DNA of 64,000 nucleotides from Alloscardovia theropitheci (GCF_004332295.1 NZ_RXLP01000023.1:62001-126000); one strand, 5' to 3'; positions 1-8,715 are shown, numbered from the stretch's first letter. A program made the numbers and translations. Notes: a model not told the origin generated them from the sequence alone.

Positions 1-798
1 AATTTGTGGTTCATTAAATAGCTGAATCGTTCCGACGATCGATAACAGCATCGCCAGTAATGCAGCACCTCGCACGCTTGGAAGTTTAATTTGCATGGCT
101 ACTTGGAACCCGTTTGCCCCATCGATTCGAGCTGCTTCATACAGATCATGAGGTATAGCCTGCAACGCAGCTAAGAAGATGAGCATATTGTAACCGGTGT
201 ATGTCCATGTCGTTATATTTGCCATGGAAAGAATAACAATATTGCTTCCATAAAAATTAGGATGAAGACCTAAAAGCTCTAGTCCCTTAACAATCGGAGA
301 AATTTGCCCGTTATACAGATAGAGCCAAATCAACGATGCCACTACGCCCGGGATAGCAAATGGTAAGAAATACCCCAGTCTAAAACCTGTAACATGCTTA
401 ACAATATAAGAATCGATGAGCATAGCGAGCGCGAGAGCTGAAATTATCATAACAGGTACTTGTATGGCTGTGTATGCCATAACTCGTGCTATTCCTGCCC
501 AGAATTTATCTGAGGTGATGGCGTAGATAAAATTATCGAATCCTACGAATTTATTGACGAGCTCACCTCCACCATATGCACCGCCGCCTTCTGTAACTTG
601 CCTGAAAAAGCTGGTATATATAGCCCAACCAATAGGTATTAAAAAGACGATTGCGAAAAGGAGTGAAAATGGGAGCATAAATGCCCAACCAGTTAAATTC
701 TGTCGTCTGGCTGATAAGTTCTTAGCCTTGGGCAACTGTTGTGTATTCAAATCACTCTGATGGGAATCAGGCTCATGAATTTTTCGTTGTAAGTTCAT
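1..798 (-). CDS. Sugar ABC transporter permease, MalF/UgpA type (3' end outside window)
   Basis: Inner-membrane permease subunit of a carbohydrate importer; it would pair with the lipoprotein encoded just upstream. Reading the minus strand from the ATG at 798 gives an uninterrupted frame to the window edge. A short polar N-terminus is followed by hydrophobic membrane segments. The cytoplasmic EAA loop that docks on the ATPase is clear (EAARIDGANGFQVAMQIKLP, matching the family pattern EAA-x3-DGA-x8-I-x-LP). A GAGGT ribosome site lies a few bases before the ATG. The C-terminal membrane segments, a second permease and any ATPase lie outside the window. The substrate cannot be read from the sequence. 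The family call is secure; the partial status is due only to the window boundary. Confidence 0.93.
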   Translation of the reverse strand, partial: MNLQRKIHEPDSHQSDLNTQQLPKAKNLSARRQNLTGWAFMLPFSLLFAIVFLIPIGWAIYTSFFRQVTEGGGAYGGGELVNKFVGFDNFIYAITSDKFWAGIARVMAYTAIQVPVMIISALALAMLIDSYIVKHVTGFRLGYFLPFAIPGVVASLIWLYLYNGQISPIVKGLELLGLHPNFYGSNIVILSMANITTWTYTGYNMLIFLAALQAIPHDLYEAARIDGANGFQVAMQIKLPSVRGAALLAMLLSIVGTIQLFNEPQI

Positions 799-849
799 GA
801 CATACCTCATCTTTGAAGTAAAGCGTGCACGATAACTGCAGAGTAACTG

Positions 850-893
850 TACTGAATTGTACTGTGTACTGTATTCATACTGTTGCTCTACTG
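850..893. repeat. Five TACTG direct repeats upstream of the permease gene
   Basis: TACTG occurs at 850, 860, 867, 878 and 889, so start-to-start spacing is 10, 7, 11 and 11 bases. The array lies in the untranslated leader of the permease gene, read as CAGTA on the coding strand. It may be a protein-binding array or chance low complexity. No function is known to me. Confidence 0.4.
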
Positions 894-1074
894 TGCACCT
901 CCACATGGCGTCAAGTAATAGTAAATAAAAGGTCCGTTATACATATAAAGAGCGGAATTATAACGGATTATTAAGTTATCTCTGTCTTTCCTATACAGCA
1001 GTAGTCAGTGAAGTTATGATTTACTTATCATCAGTTTATCTCCACTTATCTCATTAGCGGTTTTCCACTGTGTG

Positions 1075-1116
1075 CAAGAAGCCCATAGACCCTCATGCTT
1101 GCCTATGGGCTTCTTG
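1075..1116 (-). terminator. Strong hairpin between binding-protein and permease genes
   Basis: A perfect 14-base inverted repeat (CAAGAAGCCCATAG and its complement) encloses a 14-base loop, 65 bases after the binding-protein stop codon. There is no clear T-run, so it looks more like a partial terminator or RNA-stabilising hairpin than a full stop. Such hairpins are common after binding-protein genes, where they keep that protein in excess over the permeases. That role is inferred here. Confidence 0.65.
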
Positions 1117-1180
1117 ATTAGTAACTACGCGCCATATAAGCGATAAATACTTCGATATTACTGCTAATTAATACGTTGAA

Positions 1181-2494
1181 TTATTCAGCTACATCCAGCT
1201 TCAAATTCTTGAGCGTATCAATAGAAGTGGTTTGTGCAACTGAGAAGATATCAGCAACCTTTCCAGAGCCATCTGCTGCCTTTGCAGCCGTTTCTTTCAT
1301 TGCAGCTCCCACTGCCGAATAGCCTGGGATGAAGCTGAAATCGCCCATATTGTTATTAGCCTTGACTAGCTCAGCCATAACATCTTGTCCACCATAGAAC
1401 TTAGACCAAGACTCTGGAGTCTTAGCGGTTTCCGTTGTTGCAGAAACAATCAAACCTTGTGATGTCAAATCCTCTACCTGAGTATTAAACCAGTCAAGGA
1501 ACTTCATTGCTTCAGCCTTGTGCTTCGTACCCTTCAAAGCTGCTACACCAGAACCACCATCAGGACCGGTCTTTCCGTTGTTACCAAACCAGTCACCGAG
1601 CTGAGCGACTTTCCATGTGCTTTCACCGCCACCAGCAGAGTCCATGATAAGAGGAGCTTCCCATGCTGCACCAATAGTACCAATGAGGCTACCATCCTTC
1701 AATGCTGCATCAAAGCTTGGCTCCCAGCGTGGATTAACAAAAGCACTCTTAGCATCAATCATCTGCTGATATACATCTGCTACAGCCTTAGAACCATCGG
1801 TATTCGTATCAACTACCCACTTATCATCCTTGACTGTATACCAAGGCTTTGAGGCAGCTGCTAGACCAGTGAGCATATTACCTGCTTCATCTGCTTGGAA
1901 GCTCATAATATACTTTCCTGCAGCTGCTGCTTTTTGTGCGCTCTCGAGAAGTTCAGCCTGAGTCTGCGGAACTTCGATACCTAATTCTTTAAATGCTGCC
2001 TCATTGTAGTAATACACCAATGGTCCACCATCTTGAGGCAAACCATAAGTCTTTCCACCAATTTGCATGAGACCAAAAGCACTGCTTGAGAAGTGGCTCT
2101 TGTAAGCGTCTGCCTCGGAAGTCACATCTTCTAGAATTCCCTTTGTATATGCTTCTGGAAGTTCTGCGTAACCAAGCTGTGCCAAATCTGGAGCGGTACC
2201 AGCTTTGACATCTGCCTCAAGCTTCTTCATCATATTTGATGCTTCACCCTTGAACCTGGTTGCGGTGACATGAATATTTGGATTGGCATCATTCCACTTC
2301 TTAACGATGGTATCAACCAACGTCATGCCTTCCTTATCTGGCAATCGATGGAGATAAGTAATTTCAACCTTCTCTCCTGATTTCGAGCTGTCGGAGCTTG
2401 CGCTTGATCCGCCTGCGCCACAGCCTGCCAATGCGAGAGCCATCGCTGCGAGCGATGCTACTCCTGTTACTAGGTGCTTACCCCGTGTGTTCAT
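1181..2494 (-). CDS. Sugar ABC transporter substrate-binding lipoprotein (family 1, MalE-like)
   Basis: Extracellular solute-binding protein of a carbohydrate ABC importer, anchored to the membrane by lipid. From the ATG at 2494 it starts with a basic stretch and a hydrophobic segment ending in the lipobox LAGC, followed by a Ser/Gly-rich linker and a family 1 binding fold (for example PDLAQLGYAELPEAY and YNEAAFKELGIEVPQT). The frame is open further upstream to 2533, but the ATG at 2494 has a GGGAGGG ribosome site and puts the signal peptide at the N-terminus. The permease gene follows after a hairpin. The beta-helix gene is divergent. The ligand is unknown; the neighbouring beta-helix protein suggests an oligosaccharide, which is inference. 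Confidence 0.94.
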   Translation of the reverse strand: MNTRGKHLVTGVASLAAMALALAGCGAGGSSASSDSSKSGEKVEITYLHRLPDKEGMTLVDTIVKKWNDANPNIHVTATRFKGEASNMMKKLEADVKAGTAPDLAQLGYAELPEAYTKGILEDVTSEADAYKSHFSSSAFGLMQIGGKTYGLPQDGGPLVYYYNEAAFKELGIEVPQTQAELLESAQKAAAAGKYIMSFQADEAGNMLTGLAAASKPWYTVKDDKWVVDTNTDGSKAVADVYQQMIDAKSAFVNPRWEPSFDAALKDGSLIGTIGAAWEAPLIMDSAGGGESTWKVAQLGDWFGNNGKTGPDGGSGVAALKGTKHKAEAMKFLDWFNTQVEDLTSQGLIVSATTETAKTPESWSKFYGGQDVMAELVKANNNMGDFSFIPGYSAVGAAMKETAAKAADGSGKVADIFSVAQTTSIDTLKNLKLDVAE

Positions 2495-2543
2495 TTTTCC
2501 CTCCCTTGGGATGTAGTCGCTTCCTCGCGACAATGTACTTATG

Positions 2544-2570
2544 ATTATACACGAAAATATAATTTGTCAA
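2544..2570 (-). promoter_or_regulatory. Promoter of the binding-protein gene
   Basis: On the minus strand TTGACA (2565-2570) and TATAAT (2544-2549) both match the housekeeping sigma-factor consensus exactly. They are separated by only 15 bases, slightly shorter than ideal, about 50 bases before the start codon. Confidence 0.65.
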
Positions 2571-2649
2571 CAACACAAACAATTTACGTCATGTCGCGTT
2601 TCTTATTCTTTTGCGATATACTAGTTTTCAATGAAAAATAAGCGTTGTA

Positions 2650-2688
2650 AGGTTTTCGTTTTTAATTTACCTCATAAACAAAAACCGA
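2650..2688. promoter_or_regulatory. Imperfect inverted repeat, possible ROK operator
   Basis: GGTTTTCGTTTTT at 2651 is mirrored by ACAAAAACC ending at 2686, with a few mismatches, in the divergent region between the binding-protein and beta-helix genes. The ROK regulator encoded after the beta-helix gene is the natural candidate ligand. This is inference from position only. I see no other feature between 2571 and 2799. Confidence 0.3.
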
Positions 2689-2799
2689 AGACACACTACT
2701 GAAGCAAACCAAGCCAGACACTCGAGCAAGACGCTTGAGATAAAACAACCACGATAAAGTAATTAGGACGACACAATTATTAGGATGAGAGCTAGGACA

Positions 2800-4272
2800 A
2801 TGACGACCTACTACATTTCTTCATACAACGGCGACGACGCTAACGACGGACTATCGCCAGCTACACCATGGCAAACCCTCACTCACCTTACGTCTTATAT
2901 GGATAACCTATCATCGACTAATACCGAATCGTCAATCCATCACATACGTTTAGAACGCGGTAGCAACTTTCTTGGACAGAGTTTTCATATATACCATGGC
3001 GGAACACCAGCAGATCCCTTGACTATCGATTCATATGGAGATGAGAATTTACCGTTGCCGCATATTGATGCACAAGGCAGCGGCATATGGCATGAAGATT
3101 ATCACGCACCTATAGGAGGAAGCATCAATCATCCTCACCGATGGGAGGGATCAGTATCTACTACTCTACTTCTTTTCGATGCCAGCTACGTTGAAGTTCG
3201 CAATCTTGATATTTCAAATACTCGTAGTGATACCTCTTTAGGCTTTAATGACATTGCCGCCATTGATAGAACCGGCATAGCCATAATCGCGCAAGATAAA
3301 GGAACTGTAAATCACGTCGTTCTTGAAGGACTCCACATCCATGATGTAGAAGGCAATGTATACGACAAGCATATGGCTAATGGCGGTATCTATGCTATAG
3401 CTCATTTCCCCACTCATTCGTCGGAAATAGAGCAGAAAATCGCACGGTTTAACAATATTCATATTCGACGCAATATTGTTCAACGCACACGTCGTTGGGG
3501 AATCGCTGTGGGGTATACCGCATACCTCAATTTCATTGATCAAGGCAAGCGCGATGAATCTGGACAGTGGCTTAATCGCTTTAACTACGGCGATGGGACG
3601 ATTAGCGACGACACCATTACTCGATATGGTTCCACGAACGTAGTGATAGAAGACAACCTTGTCGAAGACTGCGGTGGCGATGCGATTACTACAATGTACT
3701 GTTATCAGCCAATTATTCGTCATAATATATCTCGGCGCGCAGCTCGAGACATCAGTGATGATATATACACAGCTACGGATTATGACAAAGTCGCAGCTGC
3801 CATATGGCCTTGGCGATGCAAGAATGCGTTATTTGAATACAATGAAGCGTATGACACAATGAACGCTGACAATGGTAATGGTGACGGTCAGGCATGGGAT
3901 GCTGATTTCGGCGACGGAACCATTTATCGCTATAATTTTTCATCTGGAAATTCAGGTGGCACAGTCATGTTTTGCAATGAAAAAGCGGTAAATTCGCAGT
4001 TCTATTGCAACACCGCTTATCTGGATCATATGGGCGCAATTGATATCCCACGAAACCCCGACGCACATATTCATCATAATGTGTTTATACTAGCTAAGGA
4101 CTGTGAGCCGCTTCGCTCTGAACGAGCGGATGGCACAGCTCTTATCGAATCTAATATTTTCCTGAACAATACACGTGCACCTTTTGACTACTGCTGGCAC
4201 CCACAAGGTTCTCACGTAATCTGGCGCAGTAACCGATATATAGGTTTCACGAATAATCCCGAAGAGGACTGA
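2800..4272 (+). CDS. Right-handed parallel beta-helix protein, putative glycan-active enzyme
   Basis: About 490 residues resembling beta-helix (pectate-lyase-like) proteins. The N-terminus has the family's opening strand and turn (YYISSYNGDDANDG...PWQTL), then many short strand-turn repeats such as NVVIEDNLVEDCGGDAI, and a late segment with GQAWDADFGDGTIYRYNFS. The usual substrate of such folds is a polysaccharide, cleaved by lyase or hydrolase chemistry. No signal peptide or anchor is visible, so it should act in the cytoplasm on an imported oligosaccharide, which fits the divergent ABC importer. An upstream in-frame ATG at 2785 is possible; I prefer 2800 because it directly precedes the conserved opening strand, although its AGGA site is close. 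The ROK gene follows one base after its stop. Exact activity is unknown. Confidence 0.78.
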   Translation: MTTYYISSYNGDDANDGLSPATPWQTLTHLTSYMDNLSSTNTESSIHHIRLERGSNFLGQSFHIYHGGTPADPLTIDSYGDENLPLPHIDAQGSGIWHEDYHAPIGGSINHPHRWEGSVSTTLLLFDASYVEVRNLDISNTRSDTSLGFNDIAAIDRTGIAIIAQDKGTVNHVVLEGLHIHDVEGNVYDKHMANGGIYAIAHFPTHSSEIEQKIARFNNIHIRRNIVQRTRRWGIAVGYTAYLNFIDQGKRDESGQWLNRFNYGDGTISDDTITRYGSTNVVIEDNLVEDCGGDAITTMYCYQPIIRHNISRRAARDISDDIYTATDYDKVAAAIWPWRCKNALFEYNEAYDTMNADNGNGDGQAWDADFGDGTIYRYNFSSGNSGGTVMFCNEKAVNSQFYCNTAYLDHMGAIDIPRNPDAHIHHNVFILAKDCEPLRSERADGTALIESNIFLNNTRAPFDYCWHPQGSHVIWRSNRYIGFTNNPEED

Positions 4273-4273
4273 T

Positions 4274-5503
4274 ATGTCGAACTCACAGAAGAACACAACC
4301 ACACATAACATGCATCATAGTGTGAAAGCTGATACTTCTTCATTATTTAATGAAGAAAGCGCAGGTTTTGCTACGCCTTTTGGTACAAACAGCATTAAGG
4401 CAGATCCAACGGATGTTCGTATCAATAATCGTATAGCAGTATTCGATTTGCTTTTTCCACGTCAAAGCCTCTCGCGTGCTCAAGTAAGCCGTCGAGTTGG
4501 ACTATCACGAGCCTCCGTCTCCGATGTCGTTGCCTCAATGATTGATGAGCATATACTAACCGAAAGCGATCATAACGTTGAAGCTGTGCCTGGCAAACGT
4601 GGCAAACGTGGAACTTTACTTGAAATCGATACCGATTACTGGAATATCGTAGCGCTTGATTTGTCTCAGGAATTTCTTATCCAAGCGATTGTCACTAATC
4701 TTTCAGGACAAATTCTTTCGCGTATTGAGGTTTCTGTTTCTCAGCCGTCTGATATCACTCTCGATATCGTTAAGAACATCTGCGAGAGGATAATTAGCCA
4801 AGCTCCTGGTCATGTGATTGGAATTGGTATCGCGGTTCCGGGAATTGTGGACGAACAAGGAACTGTTATCGACTCAAGAAATCTTAATTGGTCCAATGTC
4901 CCACTCGCACAGTTTATAAAGCAAGAGTTCGATATGACATGCATAGTTGAAAATGATGCGAATTGTGCATTATTAGCTGAGCGTTTCTTTGGTAGCGGCG
5001 ACGCGAATCTTATCGTCATCCAAATTTCTGTGGGCGTAGGAGCAGCGGTCATGATTAATGGAACTCTCGTTTCAGGAACAAATAATGCCGCCGGAGAAAT
5101 CGGACACTGTGTCATCGATACTGACGGCCAATTATGCATATGCGGTAAACGTGGCTGCGTCGAAACGACACTGAGTGTTCCTGCTTTGCATAAACAATTC
5201 GCCCAACTCGAACCTCAGAATTTTGACGGTCGGTTGGAAATCATTACTCGTGCAGGCAAAAAATTAGGTCAAGTACTCTCAATGCCTATCAGTTTGCTTG
5301 ATATCAATGAAATCGCTATTTATGGTCCTGCAGATATCGTCAACGAGACATTGCTTCAATCCGTGTCCGAGGTTATCAACGAGCAGACAAAATCTGCTGT
5401 CCAACCACGACATGTGCAAGTTAAACGTTGCGATTTTGGCGAGAATATTGTTATGCTTGGCGCAACAATCAGCGTCTTGCAGCATGTATTACGCACGCTG
5501 TAA
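4274..5503 (+). CDS. ROK-family transcriptional regulator
   Basis: A sugar-responsive repressor, 409 residues. After about 50 variable residues comes a winged helix-turn-helix (SRAQVSRRVGLSRASVSDVV), then a ROK sugar-kinase-like domain with GIAVPGIVDEQG and the ENDANCALLAERFFG segment. The zinc-binding signature (CICGKRGCVE) is intact, with three cysteines. Start is one base past the beta-helix stop codon with GAGG ahead, so the two genes are translationally close and surely co-transcribed. By family knowledge it probably controls the adjacent importer and beta-helix genes in response to a sugar or sugar phosphate; the effector is not known. A terminator follows. Confidence 0.92.
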   Translation: MSNSQKNTTTHNMHHSVKADTSSLFNEESAGFATPFGTNSIKADPTDVRINNRIAVFDLLFPRQSLSRAQVSRRVGLSRASVSDVVASMIDEHILTESDHNVEAVPGKRGKRGTLLEIDTDYWNIVALDLSQEFLIQAIVTNLSGQILSRIEVSVSQPSDITLDIVKNICERIISQAPGHVIGIGIAVPGIVDEQGTVIDSRNLNWSNVPLAQFIKQEFDMTCIVENDANCALLAERFFGSGDANLIVIQISVGVGAAVMINGTLVSGTNNAAGEIGHCVIDTDGQLCICGKRGCVETTLSVPALHKQFAQLEPQNFDGRLEIITRAGKKLGQVLSMPISLLDINEIAIYGPADIVNETLLQSVSEVINEQTKSAVQPRHVQVKRCDFGENIVMLGATISVLQHVLRTL

Positions 5504-5528
5504 GATTTTTGTATTCATCAATTAATGT

Positions 5529-5571
5529 GTGAGTCTTAAGTTTTCAATGGCGAAATTAAGACTCACTTTTT
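5529..5571 (+). terminator. Rho-independent terminator after the ROK gene
   Basis: Perfect 11-base stem (GTGAGTCTTAA and its complement) with a 16-base loop, followed directly by five T residues. Confidence 0.88.
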
Positions 5572-5673
5572 AATTTATACAAATTTCTTCATTTATTTCA
5601 TATAAAGCTAGGCATGTTGCCTTTTTGTATGTACCTATACTAGTTTTACGTTCAATTAATCAATGGAGAAGAA

Positions 5674-6999
5674 ATGAACAACCAACCGTCACAATCATTA
5701 CTTAAACAATTCCATAGCACGAGCCGTCTTATGACTGCAATTTTTATCTGTGCTCTTATTAGCTTCCTCTTATGCATTTTCGGCGTTGTTGCCCCATTCG
5801 CAATTATAATGGGCTTCGTTACGCTTGCTCTGTGCGGAATCCAAGCAATTATAAATGAATATCGTAAAGCGACTGGTAAGCCGATGCCTGAATACATTAC
5901 TGTAGCTCATATGCGTTTAGGAGTAGGCAAGCTTGCTATAGTTACTTTTGTTATAGTATGCATTGCATTCGCGAATTCTGCCTTTGCTTATTCAAACCAT
6001 TCAGATCCCTCAAAGCCGCAGAATACATCTATAACAGCATCCGATAATAAAAAATCTAAGGAGGATGAAAAGCGCAAGCAGGAAGAAGAGCAAAAACGTC
6101 GGCTCGCAGCCGAAAAAGAAGCAGAAGAGCGAGCAGAAAAGACCAAGCAAGCTGTCGAACAAGCTACGCAAGAATCTGGCACAGCTCTCAACGTCCTATC
6201 GTCGCTGTCTATCAAAGGGCGTGCACCGAAAACCGGATATCACCGCAATAAATTTGGTCAGCCTTGGAGCGACATGGATAGAAATGGATGCGATACAAGA
6301 AATGACATCCTAAAACGTGATTTAAAAGACACCACTTTTGAAACAAACACAAATGATTGCAAGGTCCTCACTGGTACGCTATCAGATCCGTATACTGCAC
6401 GTACTATTTCGTTTAAACGTGGAACTGATACCAGTTCGGAAGTTCAGATTGATCATGTTGTGGCTTTGAGCGATGCTTGGCAGAAAGGCGCTCAACAGCT
6501 TGATGATCTCACACGCGAAATTTTTGCTAACGACCCATATAATTTACTCGCTGTATCTGGCTCAGCGAATATGCAAAAGTCGGATGGTGACACAGCCACG
6601 TGGCTCCCATCAAGCAAATCATATCGCTGCGAGTATGTTGCACGTCAAATTGGAGTTAAGGCGAAGTACAGTCTCTGGGTCACCCAAGCTGAGCATGATG
6701 CCATGGTAAAAGTTCTTTCTTCCTGCCCTACTCAGCTTATTCCAGCGGACGATGGCTTGAAGATAGCTGATATACAGCAACGTGTTGAAGCAGAAAAGAA
6801 TCCTCAGCCTCAACCTGAACCACAGCCAGCGCCTGCACCTGCTCCTGCTCCAGCACCAGCACCTGCGCCGCAACAAGATTACGTCTACTATCCTAATTGC
6901 GCTGCAGTACGTGCACAGGGCAAAGCACCTTTGCATCAAGGTGACCCTGGTTATTCGCTCAAGCTCGACCGCGACCGCGATGGTGTTGCGTGTGAATAA
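5674..6999 (+). CDS. Membrane-anchored DUF1524/HNH nuclease-like protein with Excalibur domain
   Basis: A 441-residue modular protein. Residues about 18-60 hold two hydrophobic segments and 85-105 a third. Residues 125-165 are a highly charged Lys/Glu coiled-coil-like stretch. Residues about 180-350 match the DUF1524 (GmrSD C-terminal/HNH) domain, with the metal-binding core IDHVVALSDAWQKG (Asp260, His261) and the downstream NDPYNLLAVSGSANMQKSD segment. A Pro-Ala tract (380-400) leads to a C-terminal Excalibur module, with YYPNCAAVRAQGKAP and the calcium-binding signature DRDRDGVACE. The domain set suggests a cell-surface nuclease acting on extracellular DNA, possibly for nutrient use; this is inference. 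A GGAG site precedes the ATG. Terminators flank it on both sides, so it is monocistronic. Confidence 0.88.
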   Translation: MNNQPSQSLLKQFHSTSRLMTAIFICALISFLLCIFGVVAPFAIIMGFVTLALCGIQAIINEYRKATGKPMPEYITVAHMRLGVGKLAIVTFVIVCIAFANSAFAYSNHSDPSKPQNTSITASDNKKSKEDEKRKQEEEQKRRLAAEKEAEERAEKTKQAVEQATQESGTALNVLSSLSIKGRAPKTGYHRNKFGQPWSDMDRNGCDTRNDILKRDLKDTTFETNTNDCKVLTGTLSDPYTARTISFKRGTDTSSEVQIDHVVALSDAWQKGAQQLDDLTREIFANDPYNLLAVSGSANMQKSDGDTATWLPSSKSYRCEYVARQIGVKAKYSLWVTQAEHDAMVKVLSSCPTQLIPADDGLKIADIQQRVEAEKNPQPQPEPQPAPAPAPAPAPAPAPQQDYVYYPNCAAVRAQGKAPLHQGDPGYSLKLDRDRDGVACE

Positions 7000-7047
7000 T
7001 TTTTCGTGTGAGGAATTATAACAGTTTCGTTCTCGACTACTATTAGC

Positions 7048-7097
7048 AAGTTTTAAGGCTGTACCGATGTCTTTATCGGTACAGCCTTAAAACTTTT
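7048..7097 (+). terminator. Rho-independent terminator after the DUF1524 gene
   Basis: A perfect 21-base inverted repeat (7048-7068 with 7075-7095) closes a 6-base loop. A run of four T spans the end of the right arm. Confidence 0.9.
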
Positions 7098-7201
7098 GCG
7101 CCCCATACGTTTAAATTGCTCATGCCGTTCGTTATGATAGACGTAGTCAATCATTCAGACAGCTATCTGCTGAATATGTGGCAATGAGAAAGAGAAGAAG
7201 A

Positions 7202-8233
7202 ATGAATAACGATCAAACTCCGTGGGAACAGCCAAATAACCCACAATCAAACTTTGAGTATAACCCCTCTGGTGATTATGCGACATCACCAAATCAGGAT
7301 ATAGGCCCTAATGGTGACCAACCTGCGGCACAAAACCAAGCACCGGAAAATATACCATTGGCGCCAATCCCTCAGCATGCACAATCATCCGGAACGCCTT
7401 ACTCTGTAGCGACAACACAGATGCCGTCTTCTATGCCTAGTACATCGCAAACGGCATCTGGTTACACTTCCCCGACCTCTAGCACATCATATCAGCAGAC
7501 ATCCGGTTCACAAGACAACAGCGGATATGTCTCCCCTAACGTGCCACCTTATTACAACAACGGATATCAGAACAACTACCAAAACGGATATCAGTACCAA
7601 GCTCAGCAAAAGTTGCCATTCTATAAGCAAGCATGGTTCTGGGTTATTACCATTATTATTGCCATTGCTTTGGTATTTTATGTCGTCTATCAAGCAAATG
7701 GTTTTAGTCCTTCATCAATATCTGATAGCAACAGTTCGCGAACGCAATCACAAAAATCGAGGCCACGAGATGATTCATCGTCCGATTCAGATGACGATGA
7801 TTCTAAAGATTCCGATGATAAGTCGAGCTCATCAGGCACTTACACCATCACTCTCCTCGCTGAATCAACAGTTGACACCAAGGCCGAATGGAATGCCAAT
7901 TTCGAAACTAAAACGACAGACTCCTTCACCGGTCGAAAGGCTATGGAAGCAACTGTTGATGACGTCTATTATGCTTCTATTCTTTTAACTGCCAACAGCA
8001 CTGATGATGATGCCCCACAGCTCTCTTGCAGCATTAGTATTAATGGAACAGAGGTAGCTCACGAGGAAGCTCATTACACGACACTTTGCTACATTTCATC
8101 AGATGTCATTAAAAAGTATGGCATTGAACGAGACAACAGTAGTGACAGCAAAAAGAATGATAGCAACGACACATCAACTGAGGATTCTTCAGACGACGAT
8201 AGTGAATCCATCGCTTTTATGAAAGTTGAATAA
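7202..8233 (+). CDS. Single-pass membrane protein with MmpS-like outer domain
   Basis: About 343 residues. The first 135 or so are low complexity, rich in Gln, Asn, Ser, Pro and Tyr, and cytoplasmic by topology. One membrane helix follows (around AWFWVITIIIAIALVFYVVY), then a Ser/Asp linker, then an outer domain with the pattern of small MmpS-type beta domains (an NANFETKTT strand, LLTANSTDDD, CSISINGTEV and a second Cys before the end). The tail is again Asp/Ser rich. I start it at 7202 because AGAAGAAG lies just before that ATG; an in-frame ATG at 7178 is also possible. Terminators lie on both sides. No catalytic motif is visible. A role in envelope or surface function is likely, but no specific one can be assigned. 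Confidence 0.75.
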   Translation: MNNDQTPWEQPNNPQSNFEYNPSGDYATSPNQDIGPNGDQPAAQNQAPENIPLAPIPQHAQSSGTPYSVATTQMPSSMPSTSQTASGYTSPTSSTSYQQTSGSQDNSGYVSPNVPPYYNNGYQNNYQNGYQYQAQQKLPFYKQAWFWVITIIIAIALVFYVVYQANGFSPSSISDSNSSRTQSQKSRPRDDSSSDSDDDDSKDSDDKSSSSGTYTITLLAESTVDTKAEWNANFETKTTDSFTGRKAMEATVDDVYYASILLTANSTDDDAPQLSCSISINGTEVAHEEAHYTTLCYISSDVIKKYGIERDNSSDSKKNDSNDTSTEDSSDDDSESIAFMKVE

Positions 8234-8250
8234 TTTAAGAAAAGAACGAT

Positions 8251-8287
8251 AAGGGCATATTCATTTCTTATGAATATGCCCTTCGTT
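8251..8287 (+). terminator. Terminator after the MmpS-like gene
   Basis: A perfect 13-base inverted repeat (AAGGGCATATTCA) with a 7-base loop, followed by CGTTTTA. Confidence 0.82.
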
Positions 8288-8422
8288 TTATACCCAATGC
8301 TCAGACGTGAAAATACCCTGCACATAGAATTTATGCTTATCTAAAAAAGTGATAAGCTCCTTAGAATAGTTTGCGTTCATTTGTATTTCATTCCACACAA
8401 CACAAAGCAGTTCAAGTATGAA

Positions 8423-8478
8423 AGAACCCCCTCGATTTTGAGCATCACATCAAGGTGGATAGGCTTCAGGGGGTTTCT
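8423..8478. other. Isolated large hairpin in a gene-free stretch
   Basis: Between the terminator at 8251 and the tmRNA terminator at 8678 there is no credible gene. The one structured part is AGAACCCCCT (8423-8432), which pairs with AGGGGGTTTCT (8468-8478) around a 35-base loop. That loop contains its own small inverted repeat (CAC...GTG). It could be a remnant terminator or the 3' end of a small RNA. I cannot assign a function. Confidence 0.4.
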
Positions 8479-8677
8479 GTTAATTACAGTTTGACGCATT
8501 AACACGACATTTAGTGCAGAGTACGTTTTCCAGCAGATATTAAATGATAGAAGCACTAACTGAGCAGAACTTAATTACTTTATATCTTAACTTTTCTTAA
8601 GCGCGATAGAACGATATCAGGCATATCGCTGCTAATCACCTTCCTGCTTAAACAAACTTATGCGGTTTTTGGGCATG

Positions 8678-8711
8678 AAAAAGGGTTTCAAACGAATTGC
8701 TTGAAACCCTT
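8678..8711 (-). terminator. tmRNA terminator
   Basis: On the minus strand the 11-base stem AAGGGTTTCAA / TTGAAACCCTT with a 9-base loop is followed by a run of T. It begins five bases after the mature tmRNA 3' end. Confidence 0.92.
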
Positions 8712-8715
8712 ATCG

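Noticed and set aside
3238-3723. A 161-codon frame opposite the beta-helix gene
   Set aside because: It is antisense to a well-supported coding region and has no ribosome site.
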